This document shows, piece after piece, positions 22,157-32,622 of a stretch of DNA of 64,000 bases. The stretch is from assembly GCA_023105745.1 (NCBI GenBank), contig JALGQZ010000005.1, positions 61,060,019 to 61,124,018 of the forward strand, read 5' to 3'. The translations under genes and the position numbers were made by a program. Numbering within the stretch: the first letter of the stretch is position 1; each line of letters starts with the position of its first letter. This DNA is from Austropuccinia psidii (taxonomy: Eukaryota > Basidiomycota > Pucciniomycetes > Pucciniales > Sphaerophragmiaceae). The notes under the pieces are model-generated. The model saw only the letters and a program-made list of their open reading frames with translations. It made no database searches and was not told the DNA's origin.

Positions 22157-23692
22157 GGTCCCCCATGACCTAAAACTGGAAAGTTATTTCTCTACTTAAT
22201 CATCTATTTTAATTGATACTAAATTCCTAATCAAAAGCATATTATACTATAAAGAAATATTCATTACCACATAAGCTATAAGATGAATTATACTAGGACT
22301 TAAAATAATAGGTCCACTATGACTTAAACCTGGATTTTCAAGTAGAATTATAAGATATGTTTTTTTCTTATAGATCCTCTATGATGCTAAACTAGATTAT
22401 TTTAATTACTATTCTTCAAAAAAAAATTCTGATCAAAAAAAAATATTATTTTTTTTTAATATTAATTGCCAAATAGATTTTAATAATTAATTCAACAAAA
22501 CCTTGATAAATATCTTTATATTTCAATTATTTATTCAAAAAAATCATTTTAAAGTGGGTCCTCTATGACATTCAACTGGCCTTGCTTCTTATATTGGATT
22601 ATCATTAATCAATTGTTTTTTTTGTATTTCTTTAATAACCAAGTTAATAAATATCTCAATATATTGAGACTGAGTTTAAAGATGAACTCTTAATTAATTG
22701 AATACTTATCATTATTTGTCTTTGATACTAACTTTTTTAAAAAGGGTCCTCTATGACCTTAAACTGGATTATTATTTCTCAATTTATGGATTAATTGCAA
22801 GTATTAATTTCTTTCATTGTTCCTTCATGAATATTATGAGAATCATTATTTGAAATATTATATATGGGTATTCAATTTATATTCACATTATATTTATCCC
22901 TTCTCAGATTAATAGTATTGATATACACCAGTATAAGTCCTCCATGACTTCAAACTGGACATTTTTTTATTTTCTAATAGCATATAATAGCCACATATAA
23001 AATTTAGCAAACAAATTAAAGAGTATTGGAATACTCATTTTCAATATCTCTTTAAATTTATAAATATCTTGATTATTAATTCAATATTTGAATATTTATT
23101 TCAAACTTCATTTTAAAAAAAAGAATAAATTCCACCAAGACTATGAGCTGGAATTTCTTTTTATTCTTATTTTTTACTCAATAAAAATTCAAAGTCCACC
23201 AAGACTATAAACTGAGAATTTTACATTTATCATTTTGAAATAAATGAATGTTCAATTAAATAGGTCCACCATGACCTTAAACTGGAAATATCAAAATGTT
23301 CATACTATAAAAGATTGTATATGAAAAAGTATAAAATATATGTATAAATAAATAGAAATATTTATATACTCAAAAATGAATAAGAAAAAATGAAAATTAT
23401 CAATCACTTAAACATTAGAAATATGATTTTTATTATTCATATTATTATTATAAAAAATCACATTTGGAGAAGAGAGGCTTTAATGGTTGTCCTGTTCTAG
23501 GTAAAACTTGCACAACTGGTCTGTATGTACTTAAAAAAACATATACAGCAAGCAGCAAAGGTCAGACCTGATATAATGAGGGGAAATAAATCTGAGTTGA
23601 TTGGAGTTATAGTCTTGTAGACTTCCATTATATAGTGTCAGGCCACCCCAAGGATTAAAACCTCTTCTTAGTATGAATAGGACTCACAATGC

Positions 23693-23732
<40 letters not shown>

Positions 23733-24649
23733 GCTAAAAAATCAAACCTCCTCAAGAAAATATAAAAAGAATGAAAAGTCAAAAATACCAAAAAAATTGA
23801 CAAACCAACTACAGAAATTTAAATGCAGAGGGGTTCTTATCCCAAACCTGAAGATTGATATTACAAATGAAAAGAAGAATGACCAATAATAAAAAGATAT
23901 TTCAATAGTATCTTCAAATCCCAATCATTATATGATGAATTTTAATAAGAATAAATGGAAGATGAGAAATATAGAATGATTTTCTTTCAAGCTCATCATC
24001 AACAAATCCTGAAGCCATATTCAACTCTAAAATTATGAGAATTTTAGTTCAATATATAATATTGACATTTTAATGAATCCATGAATGGAGTAGTGGAATG
24101 TTAAGTCCTTGTATGACTTAAACCTACAGGGGTGGCACACCCAAGGGCTTATGATCTATTATCTTCCTTTCAGTCCATGAAGGGAGTAGTGGTATTAAAG
24201 AAATAATGTGAAGAAAGAAGAAATCTATTTGAAATTGTTCAAATAAAATCCTCAAATATATGTGATGAATTGGCCAAAGAATAAAAGATTGAAGAAAGAA
24301 GGACAAGAATTTTAAATTGAAATATGCAAGTAGATTGGTAATGTCCAAAAAGAAGAAAGAAATATCTAACAACCCAAAGATTTCAGAATTATTAAGCCTC
24401 AAGGTAGCTAAAGTTAATATTAGTAGAATTAATCTTTCAGATTAAAAAAAGAGAGAAGAAAAACTGCCCTTGGTCAAGTCAAATTTAAAACCAGAAGGTC
24501 CTCACCATTACAGGAAACTGGTCTCTTGTGAAGAAATGGACAAGGGGTCTTATTGTTCTTGTATGACATAACAAGGCAGGATTTTGTATACCTAATAAAC
24601 AGAGTCTGCACACCTGAGTTTTAGGGTCCTGCATGACCTAAAAATGCAA
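22157..24649 (+). repeat. interspersed array of a ~25-bp motif (RGTCCnnnATGACYTTAAACTGGA)
   Basis: Eleven recognisable copies start at 22157, 22311, 22373, 22557, 22745, 22936, 23129, 23203, 23263, 24104 and 24625, all in the same orientation. Four successive gaps are 184, 188, 191 and 193 bp. The spacers are AT-rich and only loosely alike (several contain ATAAATATCT), while the core stays conserved. The core includes a GGTC...GACC dyad. No ORF spans the array. It looks like a decayed ~190-bp tandem repeat whose core is under constraint or recently copied; its function is unknown. Confidence 0.8.
23693..23732. repeat. (TAA)n microsatellite, about 13 units
   Basis: Uninterrupted TAA repeats. 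It lies inside the motif-array region and is probably unrelated to it. Confidence 0.95.
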
Positions 24650-24889
24650 CCTGAATTATATTGACAGAAAATATAAAAGACGTGAATATGCATTTAATTT
24701 AATGAATTATTCAAATAAGGAGAAAAAATAAGGACAATAGAAGAACTGATATTATATTAATTTTAACATAACCAGTTTTTTAAAAAAGAACAAAAAATAA
24801 TAAAAAATAAAAATAAAATAGAAAACAAAAAAGAAAAAAACAGAATAAATTAATTGATATATCAAAGGGATTACCAAAATAATACAGCA

Positions 24890-24971
24890 AAATATAAATC
24901 AGTACTCAAGGATGTTAAACCAGTTAATGAGCCTATGCCACCAAAAAAAATCCTGCTTTGGTAAGGCCACC
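24890..24971 (+). pseudogene. D-family pol fragment left of the B insertion
   Basis: The frame KYKSVLKDVKPVNEPMPP reads up to a stop and then into the target-site duplication ccacc (24967-24971). Across the B element, the same D polyprotein resumes at 47398 with PLSRDPYNTPL. This is the region between gag and RT in D-type elements. Sequence further left is AT-rich and not recognisable as D gag, so the 5' half of this D copy is decayed or lost. Confidence 0.6.
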
Positions 24972-25134
24972 TGTAAGGTGTGGATATGAAACTTTGATTA
25001 AAAATCAAGTAATTTTCCTGTCCTCAAGATTTGTATAAGGTAAAAATCCATTATAAATAGTAGAAAAAATTATTTTGAAGAGAAAACACGCCAATTTTAT
25101 TGTTTATAACTTTATTAGTATAAAACAATAATAC
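24972..25134 (-). repeat. B 3' LTR, left piece
   Basis: TGTAAGGTGTGGATATG... is the terminal 163 bp of the 3' LTR, up to the A insertion. It ends with aatac, which is duplicated at 34982-34986. Confidence 0.9.
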
Positions 25135-26812
25135 TGTCACAGGGGCTCTTATGGAAGCAAGAGGGCCTGGCACTCAGGAATCAAGAACTAACTTGGAGGG
25201 CTCCAACAGGTGATAAGAAATACTATGGAATATATTTCTTAAGCAGGAAATAGAGAAAGGACAAATATGCCAAAGATAACAAAGAATAAGAAGAATGAAG
25301 CCAGAGGCCAAAATAAAAGGAAGCCAAAGCCAAGAAGCCAACCAAGTAAATCCTCAATTCACTGTTTCAACCTGCCAGAAAGAACAATGGAATTAGTAAA
25401 GGATATGACCACCAATATCCACTGACAGGCGAAGAAAGAAAGAGAAAAGGGGTGCTAATGACTGACTTAAGATTATCAGTATTAACTTTAATAATGTAAA
25501 AGAAAATAAGGATAAAAATAAATCCAATATATTGATTAACTGGGGAAAAAGTCCCCAGGTGATGAAAGGTGGCCGGTATATGTGAAAAGCTGAAAGATTG
25601 ATCCTGGAAGGTGGATCAATGACTGTATTGTCCGAATCGGGAAATACAGTTCTGGCCATCTTGAAATTTGCACTGTGTGATGGAATTCACACAGTGGAAT
25701 AAGAAATGGCCCAATTGGGCCAAGGCCATACAGGTTGATTGAATAAGGCCTGTACGGATGAATTGGGTTGTCCAAGGAGTATTGAATACTTGATGTCTTG
25801 AAAACTGATTTAAATGATGTGATACCTCTTGAGAATTGACCTTAGAATAATCCTGAATGAATTGTATCAACCCAACTCCTGCAGATACAGGTGGTTGGGA
25901 TCCTTGAATGATCTTCTGAATTGCCGCCATGGATTGCCAGACTGATGAGCTGAAAAGTCCTCCTTCGAAATGGGCGTTGGCATTATGGACCTTGAGATGG
26001 AAAGGTGGAATTGGGTCCTGAAAACGTCACCATTGGATTGCTGAACAAAAATGGTGCATAATGGTATATAATACGATATATGCACCACACCTGCAATCTT
26101 GGGTACAGAGTGCATGAAGGAAAGGAATGAATTCCCCTTAAGTTGAGGGGAAGGCTTTGCTGAGCTGATCTGGTGGCCTCTGGTGGTTGCCAGAGCCCAT
26201 GGTGGTCCAGGGCCAAAATTGGGTCCTGCGGGATTTATGGCCAAAAGGGTGTCCAAGAGGGATTTGGTCATTTTTGGGTCCAAGGAAGTCATGGCCAAAA
26301 TTGGCTCAGGTGGGCGCATTTGTGGTTTGGGGCCTAGGTGGCTGGCCCCTTTTGGCCTCATTGGATTATGCCAAAAGGGGCCCCATTGGCCTACGGACTG
26401 CGGACTGCGGCCCATGGTCCGTACGGACCGTAGAAGCCGTAGGGGGCCTAAATGGCCCAAAAAGGCCATTTAGGCCAAAACCCCCATAATGAAAGGGGTT
26501 GGCCAAGGGCCAATGATGATGGCTAGGGGGTCCAGAATCCCCTGGAAGATAAAAGGACCCCCCCAGGCCCAAAATAAAAGATGAAGGCCTGGGGGTTGGT
26601 GAGGTGGAAATTGGCCAACAAGGCCAATGATGGCAGGATATGGCCGGAGGCCATAAATGATGGTTGAGAGGGGCTATGGCGTAAAAACCATAAAACACCC
26701 AAGGGGGCCAATTGGCCATAAAGGACATGACGTGACCAATTGGCCCCATCTGGGCTCCAGGTTGGATTGCCGCAGCCATCAAGGAGGAGGGTCAAAACTC
26801 GTGGTTGTGACA
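25135..26812 (-). repeat. A-family 3' LTR (1678 bp)
   Basis: The GC-rich half (26180-26800) is crowded with GGCC. It contains a perfect 13-bp inverted repeat (26445-26457/26464-26476) and a 14-bp palindrome GGTCCGTACGGACC (26416-26429). Relative to the 5' LTR it carries about 30 extra bases around 26311-26415. A 104-codon sense ORF (25930-25616) is open here, as in the other two A LTRs. Confidence 0.95.
25616..25930 (-). other. 104-codon ORF inside the A LTR (also 33815-34129 and 58906-59220)
   Basis: The ORF is in element-sense orientation, starts in a strong context (CCATGGCGG), and is open in all three LTR copies with a handful of substitutions. The peptide contains QKIIQGS, FIQDYSKVNSQEV and NTPWTTQFIRTGL; no family is recognised. 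In the copy at 58906 it starts about 150 bp downstream of a TATA-like stretch, so it would sit in the 5' leader of the element RNA. It could be a translated leader peptide or a chance ORF preserved by recent common ancestry. Confidence 0.35.
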
Positions 26813-26826
26813 GTACCGCCCTACCT
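26813..26826 (-). other. polypurine tract region of A
   Basis: On the minus strand AGGTAGGGCGGTAC directly precedes the 3' LTR, in the place expected for plus-strand priming. It is GC-interrupted and not a pure purine run. Confidence 0.5.
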
Positions 26827-27586
26827 TGAATGGTGAGCTCCTGAGCACCAAGATAAGGTAGAAGCCTGTTGAGGCTATTAAGACGGATTGGACAGAGGGA
26901 TTCCAGAGGTATTTGATTTTTGAAAAGAAAAATTTTGAACTGATAATAGTGTTGGCATATGAATTGAAGTTGACGTAGTCTTCTCTTGACATTTGGCTTT
27001 GAAAATGTTGAAGGATTGCATTGACGTAGAATTTTGGCATAAAGATTATAATAAAGGAAAATTGAAATGATAAAGAACGAAAATAAAAGAAAAAGAAATA
27101 AAAAGAAAATTTTATGAGGGGGAGTCCAATCTTCATCACGGATTTTGAGAATTGACTTGAGAGTGGCCCGGGTACCTGGGAAAGAGATTTGATGCCAGGT
27201 GCTCACAAAGTGGCCAAGGTGATGTTTTGGACAGATTGTAGACCCCTCAGGGAAGTGCACACCGGGAGAGGAACTGACTTTTGGTAGTTGCCAATCCCGC
27301 CAGTGCCATGAAAGAAAAAACAAACTTGTTAAGGATTGAATTGAATTGGGAAACTTGTAAAAGAAGTAAAAGGGTGAATGGTCGATTTGTGCAAGTGAAA
27401 ATGGCCATAATTTTGGAATTGAATGTTGAAAGGCCAGGCCAAGATCTGTGTCCAAAATTGCAAAGTTCTGACAGAGTGGCCAAGGTGATGCTTACAACAG
27501 ATAAGGGTAGAATACCCCAAAAGGTGCATACCAGGAGTGGGACTTACTTTTGGTAATTCCTCTCCCCACCAAGCACCATAAATGAA
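26827..27586 (-). other. A-element 3' non-coding region
   Basis: About 760 bp lie between the chromodomain stop and the purine tract. It holds a degenerate direct repeat about 265 bp apart: GTGGCCAAGGTGATG at 27211 and 27476, each followed by a ...CACC/CATACC..GAG.GG.ACT.ACTTTTGGTA block (27256-27286, 27525-27556). No ORF with known domains is present. Confidence 0.5.
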
Positions 27587-29545
27587 TCAAGCTTTTGAAG
27601 AATTGGGACCTGGCTTGTCAGGATATAAAGAATGAAAATCTTTGACAAGTTCAGGACAATTCTTGAGGTTTTTGGCTGGTTCCCAAGTGGATCTTTCTGG
27701 GTCTTGACTGAAACCTTTCCATTCCACCAGATACCATAATTTTCTTCTCTTGAGCTTTGAGTCCAGTATTTGAGAGACTTCCCATTCCTCTTCTTCTTCA
27801 ATGATGATTGGAGGAGGAGGCTCTTGATGCCGCTTTGGGATTGTTTATGTCTTGACTGGTTCAAAAAGTGAGATATGGAAGACTGGATGGATGGATTTCC
27901 ATTGAGATGGAAGCTTGAGGTGGTAAGAATGAGAACTGACTTTCTTCAAGATGGGAAAAGGACCCAACCATCTTTCGGATAGTTTTTTGGTGGGTCTGGT
28001 TGATTTGATGTTCTTGGAAGAAAGCCATAGCATGTCACCAGGATTGAAAACAGGTGGACTTGCTCTACCTTTATCTGCATACCTCTTAAACTGGTTTATG
28101 GAAGCTTCAAGTTCTCTCTTGACATCTTGCTGTACTGATTGGATTTTTTTTGATAACTTTCCAGCAGGAGTGTCTTGAGTGATGTGAACTGAATCAAAAT
28201 GTGGATCTCTTCCATAAACAGTGAAAAACGGTGATTGCTTGGTTGAAGAGTGATCAGAATTATTGTAGGCAAATTCAGCCAGAGGGAGCCAGGTGTTCCA
28301 ATCATCTTGATGATAACTGACATACATCCGAAGATACTGTTCTAGTATCTGATTTACCCTCTCTGTCTGTCCATCAGTTTCTGGATGATAAGCAGTGGAC
28401 AAGTCTCTTGAAATCTTGAGCTGCTGACAAAGATTGGTCCAGAAGGAAGAAACGAAGAGTGAACCTCTATCACTGACAATGCTTGATGGAAGGCCATGCT
28501 TTGAGAAAATATTCTTGATGAATAAATGGGCCAAATCCAGTGAAGTGATTGAAGACATTGTTGGAATAAAAACCGCCATTTTTGAAAATCTGTCCACTAT
28601 GACTAGGATTGAGTCAAAGGAATTGGACAGTGGAAGTTGAGTGATGAAATCCATTGAGAGACAAATCCAAGGACCATTTGAAATTGGAAGAGGCTTGAGG
28701 AATCCAAACTTCTTATGATGAATATTCTTGTTTCTTGAACACTGTTGACAGGATGAAACATAATCCTTGATGAATTTAGTCATGCCGGACCAGTGGAAAT
28801 CCCGCTTGACAAGTTTGAGAGTCTTCTCTTGGCCAGGGTGTTCAGCTAGAGGAGAGTCTTGATGCTTTTGAAGAATGCTGAGTTGAATTGTGGAGTCATT
28901 TGGGACTACCACCCGATCTTTGAAGAGAAGTTGGGAGGAGGAATCAAGAGAATAATCTTGGACAGATTTACCTTTACCCAAATCTTCAAGATTACTTCTG
29001 TACTGAGGATCTTGCCATACTGCCTTCTGAATTGAGTCAATCAGATTTGAAAATGACTCCACCTTGACTGCAAAGAACATTGAGGGTTGAACTTCATCTT
29101 GCTTAATGAGTTGCTGAAAATTCATTGGATTCTTGCTGATGAAATTCTCCCCCCTCTCCGGATAAACGTCGTCCCGACGTGATAAAGCATCCGGAAGAGT
29201 AGCCAGGCAGCCAGGGCGGTAAGTGATTGAGAAATGAAATTCAGAAAGGAATTCAGCCCAACGGGCTTGACGGCGAGTAAGGATCTTTGATGACATAAAG
29301 TACTGAAGAGAAGAATGATTGGTGAGAACTTCAAAAGGGGAAGACAGAGAAAGAAGAAAAGCCCTCCAGCGCTTGAGAGCCCAGACTATGCCAAGGAGCT
29401 CCTTGTCATGAATCTCATAGTTGAGCTCCGCTGGAATAAGCTTGTGGCTGTCGAATGCAATGGGATGTTTTCCTGAGTCAGAGACCTGACTCAGTACAGC
29501 ACCCAAGGCATAGGCGGATGCATCGGTCTCTAAAATGGTGGGTAG
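27587..29545 (-). pseudogene. A-element RNase H, integrase and chromodomain
   Basis: The RNase H part has LETDAS just upstream of 29506, then GAVLSQV and DKELLGIVWALKRWR; the TDH-type site reads LTNHSSLQYF, so one catalytic Asp is lost. The tether ends PDALSRRDDV. The integrase has the zinc domain (HQDSPLAEH...CQQC), first Asp (LSMDFITQLP), second Asp (IVSDRGSLF) and Glu (DGQTERVNQ), then HPVFHISLFEPV. A TAA at 27845-27847 interrupts the frame; beyond it the same frame encodes a canonical chromodomain (WEVSQILDSK...YLVEWKGF...STWEPA, NLKN) to the TGA at 27587. Chromodomains direct integration to modified histones. The frame differs by -1 from that of the RT ORF. Confidence 0.9.
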
Positions 29546-31290
29546 AGAAGGATTGGAGCGGTGGTGAAAGCCTCTTTGAGTTGATGAAACTGACTAAGAA
29601 CTTCCTCATTGAGGGGGAAACAGGAATATTTGTTGAGGAAGCTGGTGAGTGAACTGATCTTCTTTGAATAATTCTTGATGAAACGGCGGTAAAAATTGGC
29701 AAAGCCAAGAAAGGATTGAAGTGCCTTGAGGTTTCTTGGAGGAGGCCAATTGAGAATCTGCTGGACTTTTGCTTGGTCCATCTTGAGGCCTTCAGCATAA
29801 ACAACATAACCAAGGTATTCAACACTAGAAACATGAAAAAGGCATTTGGACGCCTTAGCAAAAAGATTATTGGCCCTAAGTCTGGAAAGAACAGTGGACA
29901 CATGAGTGACATGCTCTTCCTCAGACTTGGAAAAGACCATATTATCGTCTAAATAAACCACAACATAAACATCAAGCAAATCTTGGAAGATATCATTGAC
30001 AAGATTTTGAAAAGAAGCAGGAGCATTGGTGAGCCCAAACGGCATAACCACGTACTCATAACTTCCATATTTGGTTCTAAAACAAGTCAAATGTTCATCA
30101 CCCTCCTTGATTCTGAGTAGGTTATATGCACCACGCAAATCAATCTTGGAGAAGATAGAAGAACCATTAAAGACATTGAGAAGCTGGTTCATAGGAGGAA
30201 CAGGATACTTGTTCTTCCTAGTAACAGCATTGAGTTTGCGGTAATCAACACACAAACGGAGGCCACCATCTTTCTTTTTGACAAAAAGAATAGGTGCTCC
30301 TGTTGAAGAGGAGCTTGGCCGGATGAAACCTTTCTCTACATTCTCTGAAATGTAGGCCCTGAGTGTATCTGACTCTTTTTTGGATAAAGAGTAGATCACC
30401 CCAACTGGAGGTAGAGACCCCTCCAGTTCGATATGATGATCACAGGCGCGGTGAGGAGGAAGTTTCTCTGCTTTCACCTTGGAGAATACATCCAAGTATT
30501 GGTGATAGACAGGAGGAACAACCTTCATCACTGTTTCTACTTCTTCTGGCTCTTCCTCTTCATCCCACAACTCCTCCAGGGAGTCATGATAAGATGAAGG
30601 AGGAAGGTCCATATTCCCAAATAAGAGGTGAAGTGAAGATACAGAATTATCTTCTCCAACATCTTGAATCTCTTTGACGACTTCAGCTCTAGGAGATAGT
30701 AATGACTGTGGGGAATTAAGCGAAGGAATATGGACAGAAGATGGAAATGATGGTGTTCTAGAATCACTAACCCGAGCTGCACAAGACTTGGCAGAAGAAG
30801 AGTCATTACGGACAGAATTAGAAGGATCAGAATAGTCGAAATGATCAGGATTAAAGGTGATCAGCCCTTGCCTCCAATCAATAGAAGGATTAAAATGATT
30901 GAGAAAGTCAAAGCCCAATATGAGGTCTTCTCCCTTGGGAGTATCAATGACTAAAAGGTCCCATTCAAAGCTTGGGAAGGAAGGAAGCTCAACCATATAT
31001 CTAGTATGGTGAGTCACAAATATGGAAGGGGACTCAGAGGAGTCAAGAATGATAAGAGGAATCTTCTCTGGAAGTTCTGACGTAGTCAATGAGTACTTGT
31101 GAACAAACTGCTTTGCAATAAATGAGTGTGTAGCACCAGAATCAATGAGAATACTGTAAAAAACATCAGAAAGAGAAGAAAAGACAAAAAATTTAAGAGA
31201 ATTTTTGACACCAGTATTCAGAATGCACAATTGTGCTCTGGAAGGAAAACTGTGAAGACCATTGAACACAACATGATCTTCACTCAGGCT
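29530..31290 (-). pseudogene. A-element protease and reverse transcriptase
   Basis: The frame continues from the candidate frameshift site; the ORF has no early ATG (GTG at 31269). Numbering from 31269: aspartic protease with [11 protein letters not shown] at 41-50 and LILGFDFL near 116-123; RT with [22 protein letters not shown] (326-347), [22 protein letters not shown] and the catalytic YLDD at 439-442. It ends at a stop after LLYPPF, where RNase H should begin; the same break occurs in the other A copy. The RT active site is complete here. Only the shifted downstream frame and the gag lesion prevent a full polyprotein. Confidence 0.9.
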
Positions 31291-31296
31291 TTTCCC
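31252..31296 (-). promoter_or_regulatory. candidate -1 ribosomal frameshift signal at the A gag/pol junction
   Basis: Minus-strand GGGAAAA (31296-31290) lies in the G_GGA_AAA phase of gag. It is followed by a 6-nt spacer holding the gag stop, then a 9-bp stem (GTGAAGATC/GGTCTTCAC, one G-U) with a 14-nt loop. The pol frame is -1 relative to gag. The identical arrangement is at 61723-61767. Confidence 0.6.
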
Positions 31297-32622
31297 TGGC
31301 TGGGAAATTTGCCTGACGGTTGGGTAAGCTTGTTTTGAGGCCTTTTGAAACAGGACTCAAGACTATGCTTCCCACCACAGTAGGTACAAAGACCCTCTTT
31401 GATTCTTCTTTCTTTTTCAGAGTTCATGAGCTTGAAATCTTTTATTCAACAAAGAAGAATGGGGCTTGTCCCGCTTTTGAGAATGAAATTTCTTCTTATG
31501 CCTTGAGCTTGAAGAAACTTGATGATGAGAAGAGTGAGACTTCGAGGCTTCAGGCTTCTTCTCTTGATGATGATTCTTCTCCTTTTGCCTCTCATGGTAC
31601 CTGGTATCAAGTTCCAGGCTGATGTCCATTAAGTCTTGAAGAGAATCAATATTTGAAGGATGGGAGGCTAATTGATCCAGAATTCTGGAGGCCAAGCCCT
31701 TCCTGAAATGATGAATAAGAGCCCTTTCACCCCAATCCCCAATTCTTGAAACCAAACTCCTGAAATCGGCAATATATAAAGCAACATGCCCACCTTCTTT
31801 CATCCTAAGGCCATCCAATTCTGCTTCTGCTTTTCTAACTTCATTTGGGTCTCCAAATAAAGTGAACAATTGGGATTCAAACAGTGGCCAGGAATTGAGG
31901 AGGTAACTTGAGTCTTTATTATTGAGATCGGAAAGATAAGGCTCAATCCATTTTGCAGCCCTGCCAACTAAGAATGAAGTGGCATAAAGAACCTTCTTTC
32001 TATCCTGGTAGAAGTGTGCCGGATCATTATGAAAGATGAGTTGACAAGATTGAATGAAACTTCTGACTTTGAAGGGCTGAGTCCCATCAAAGCATTCTGG
32101 TGCCTTCATAGATGGAGTCTTGAAGGCTGGTGGTCTTGATGACTCAGAGGAAGAAGCTGCTTGAAGATTGGCCATAATTTGAGTCATCTGCTGCATGATG
32201 GCCAATAAAGATGGTCGGGACTGGTGAGAGACAGGCTGATCAGACTGGGCTAGAGTTGGTCCTCTGGTGCCTTCAGATGCTCCCACAGGAGCAGGAGCAG
32301 CCTCAGTGCCATTAGATCCTTCCTCTTCCACAGAATTCTCCTCCTCCTCTGCATCATCTTCACCTTGAACCTTGGGACTGGTTCTTGAAAGTCCTGGGAA
32401 TTCGCCAACCACTCCTGATAATGAGATTGATCTCCTTGGCCCTCTTCCTTCCTTCCTGGATGGTGCTGCTCCTTCCAAAGTGTGTCCTCTATCCAATCTG
32501 GCCCTCAGTTGAGAAACTGCTGGGGTACCTTCAAGAGGAGCCCTTGGAGTTGGAGTCAGAACAGCTTGAGTTCTGGCCTGAGATCTGGTCTGTCTTGCAG
32601 GAGGTGAATGTTCAACTGGCAT
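31284..32622 (-). pseudogene. A-element gag, frameshifted before the zinc knuckle
   Basis: ATG 32622 (MPVEHSPPARQTRSQ) opens a 401-codon frame. Residues 1-130 are low-complexity, Ser/Gly/Glu-rich. Residues about 165-330 form the Ty3 Gag core (APECFDGTQPFKVRSFIQSC...WPLFESQLFTLFGDPNEVRKAE...RIGDWGERALIHHFRKGL). A Ser/His/Lys-rich stretch follows. Compared with the 60-kb copy, one extra base near 31450 shifts the frame and ends it at 31417; in the next frame the zinc knuckle (CTYCGGKHSLESC) and the gag stop at 31284 are still readable. The knuckle is CX2CX3HX4C, one residue shorter than the usual CX2CX4HX4C. The product packages element RNA. Confidence 0.9.

Noticed and set aside
22157..24649. 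CRISPR-like array (short conserved repeats separated by variable spacers)
   Set aside because: Spacers range from about 35 to over 800 bp and are AT-rich low complexity, repeats are imperfect, there are no cas genes, and the genome is eukaryotic.
25867..26782. Long overlapping ORFs in the GGCC-rich part of A LTRs (for example 200 and 138 codons)
   Set aside because: Several frames on both strands are open at once because the block is GC-rich and poor in stop codons; no frame is favoured, unlike the 104-codon ORF discussed separately.
27544..27864. 106-codon minus-strand ORF starting MNQSRHK
   Set aside because: It is an off-frame reading of the chromodomain region; the real frame is the continuation of integrase past a single TAA.
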